Shown: piece after piece, positions 62,421 through 64,000 of the stretch
Numbering within the stretch: position 1 is the first letter of the stretch
How the letters are laid out: each line of letters opens with the position of its first letter
NCBI GenBank assembly: GCA_963556195.1
Contig: OY744535.1
Location: 90,560,449 to 90,624,448 of the forward strand
DNA length: 64,000 nucleotides
DNA from: Sepiola atlantica
Taxonomy: Eukaryota; Mollusca; Cephalopoda; Sepiida; Sepiolidae
Direction: 5' to 3'
Position numbers and translations under genes: made by a program
Notes under the pieces: generated by a model
Database searches by the model: none
What the model was told of the DNA's origin: nothing
What the model saw: the letters and a program-made list of their open reading frames with translations, nothing else

Positions 62421-62422
<2 letters not shown>
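58493..62422. other. no gene recognised apart from one candidate exon
   Basis: About 3.9 kb, mostly AT-rich. The 69-codon plus frame at 58974-59183 (acidic, EEEDSDYLCHLLQKG) is not assigned; the minus strand of the same region is also partly open. A TATA-like CTATATAAATG lies at about 60485 after a G-run. No downstream gene is visible. Confidence 0.4.
60942..61019 (+). CDS. candidate internal exon, unidentified
   Basis: A 78-bp phase 0-0 segment lies between CCACTACAAACCCTAAG (weak acceptor) and ACAG followed by GTAGGA (donor-like). It encodes AEWQRPYRKKTQYEQEKKNS followed by GQPDLQ. The peptide is charged and mixed, unlike the hydrophobic frame just upstream. No family is recognised and chance cannot be excluded. 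Confidence 0.22.
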
Positions 62423-62514
<92 letters not shown>

Positions 62515-62521
62515 GTATATA
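62423..62521. repeat. (TA)n microsatellite
   Basis: A TA run of about 100 bp with CATATA and GTATA interruptions near its right end. Confidence 0.95.
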
Positions 62522-62728
62522 ATGTGTGTGTTATGTGATGCCAGCAAGCGTTGCTGAATTTAAATCGTCAACGACTTCCTGGAACAATGCGTAAAACGTG
62601 CTATGCGCGTTTCTCCGCCGTCTTTATAAAATCCCCTTCTTTCTCCAGCTTTTTTTGTTCATTTGCTTTTTACACCTGAATATAATTAGACAAATAAAAG
62701 GTTTTAACCTTAAAACAGACATTTGCGC

Positions 62729-62824
62729 CGTTAGTCCACAACATCGGACGTCACTTCTACAAGACCAGGAAGGATTATTACGAAAAAAAAGGATAATACC
62801 TTTTATTTGTCGAAAGTTCTGTCG
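62729..62824. repeat. 97-bp direct repeat, copy 1
   Basis: It shares CCGTTAGTCCACAACATCGG, CTTCTACAAGACCAGGAAGG and TACCTTTTATTTGTC with 63059-63155, at roughly 88% identity. In one frame both encode PLVHNIG-HFYKTRKD-YEK, hinting at a coding origin. Confidence 0.85.
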
Positions 62825-63058
62825 AGGCTTGTTATATCAAGTGAAATATTAGATTTAAAAAAGTCAAGAAGAAAAAAAACGTTTTTATTTTTGCTTTTGA
62901 TTTTAATAAAAAAAAATATCTGTATCTAACACATGTTTTTTTTATGAAAGTATTTTGCCTTTATCTTTATGTTTAAAATTCTAAAGATGCTTAAAAAAAT
63001 TAACTTTCCCAAATGTATACCTACCAGCGACCATGCGCCATTTAAATTCAATTTAAGA

Positions 63059-63155
63059 CCGTTAGTCCACAACATCGGACACAACTTCTACAAGACCAGG
63101 AAGGATAATTACGAAAAAAGGTTAATACCTTTTATTTGTCTAAAGCTCTGTCGAA
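63059..63155. repeat. 97-bp direct repeat, copy 2
   Basis: Same orientation as 62729-62824, 330 bp downstream. A shared peptide frame (LVHNIGHNFYKTRKDNYEK) is preserved here. Confidence 0.85.
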
Positions 63156-64000
63156 TTTTGACAGACTAAATTCATTAAATACATATAAAATAAATCTAAA
63201 CGCAGACAACTTTAAGCAGCACTCATCACAAGCTCCAACACCATCAAGCAATGAAATGGTTTCTATAATGTATCTCTACTAATTAGCAAACTCAAACTCA
63301 TTGTGGAACAAAAATTGGACGGAGTAACCGCCCCATACCACATTTTCTATTCATAAATATACAGAAGTAACTAAAACATCTTATATTACACACCTATTTT
63401 TGAACACCATATTTATATACAAAACGTAATTTTAGGAAATTTAAAATGTATTACATTTCATTCTCTGCGGGACTGGTTTATTCCAACCCGACGATCTAGC
63501 ATTCATTTTGGGAATTTTCTACACCGACGAATTTTTCCTTTGGTGTCGAATTTTTACATGGGGAAGATTTTCCCGAAATATAAAATGATATTTAATCATC
63601 ATCCGAAAAACACACACAGCCGACACCACACTTGTTGTTATGTAAGTTTGTTTTTTTTAATAGTAAGTCCCACCACTTATATGTGTTGCTTCCAGCTTAC
63701 AACCTATCCGTTGCACTGTCAAATACAACATTTAAAAGCGGTATGCTCACCTTAAACGCGGTCGTAAAGACATAAATGATACTTAACGCTACGGTTGCTT
63801 AAAATATTACCGTTTATCTTGAAAATATAAAAAACGTTCACAAACTTGTTTGGGTCGATCGTAAATTGACGTTGTGTGGCTCATATTAGAATTAATTGCA
63901 TTCATTATTTGGCATGAAAAGTGTACACTGTTTTGAATTTGAGTACAGCGTTTGTTAAAAGTCTATCAAAAACAACAACGCATTGACGATTCAGAGCGTT
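63156..64000. other. no gene seen
   Basis: AT-rich DNA. A GTAAGT donor-like site near 63640 follows a short open frame, but there is no supporting structure. Confidence 0.45.

Overview
This window looks like gene-poor, very AT-rich metazoan nuclear DNA. The best guess is a mollusc, probably a cephalopod such as an octopus. That is an inference from repeat content: dense (TA)n tracts, Penelope-like elements (PLEs), a Dong/R4-like LINE and mariner debris. No host gene gives species identity. No prokaryotic operon, rRNA, tRNA or CRISPR array was seen. No complete host protein-coding gene was recognised. Only four short, weakly supported candidate exons are offered (near 9.7, 21.8, 56.5 and 61.0 kb).

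Layout. 0.6-4.4 kb: a broken LINE with a restriction-like endonuclease, sitting inside an (AAT)n microsatellite. 4.5-12.5 kb: mostly featureless. 12.8-14.5 kb: a 321-330 bp tandem repeat inside (TA)n, then two head-to-head PLE 3'-end fragments. 17.4-20.9 kb: a 19-bp satellite with an 810-bp higher-order period. 22.0-22.6 kb: a Jockey/CR1-type LINE relic. 25.4-26.5 kb: degenerate direct repeats, one of them split by a 147-bp MITE that carries telomere-like repeats. 27.3-34.9 kb: the centrepiece, two almost identical full-ORF PLEs joined 5' to 5' as an inverted dimer, with both 3' ends against (TA)n. 40.7-45.8 kb: a mosaic of seven or so different minisatellites. 46.0-46.4 kb: a second, older PLE relic. 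47.3-48.0 kb: two foldback structures. 49.2-50.1 kb: a PLE 3' end with the C-terminus of its endonuclease ORF and a well-formed hammerhead ribozyme motif. 50.4-51.4 kb: a dead mariner. 52.0-54.3 kb: a LINE fragment and a relic of a repetitive protein family. The rest of 54.6-64 kb is nearly empty.

The unifying theme is retroelement insertion into simple repeats. PLE-type sequences repeatedly end at (TA)n, and the Dong-like LINE is bracketed by (AAT)n. The only intact long reading frames are the two 859-codon PLE proteins (reverse transcriptase plus GIY-YIG nuclease), which differ at two residues and so look recently active. The strongest small signal is the 63-nt minus-strand hammerhead at 49266-49328, with a second copy at 13836-13898 and a third copy cut off inside the ribozyme core.
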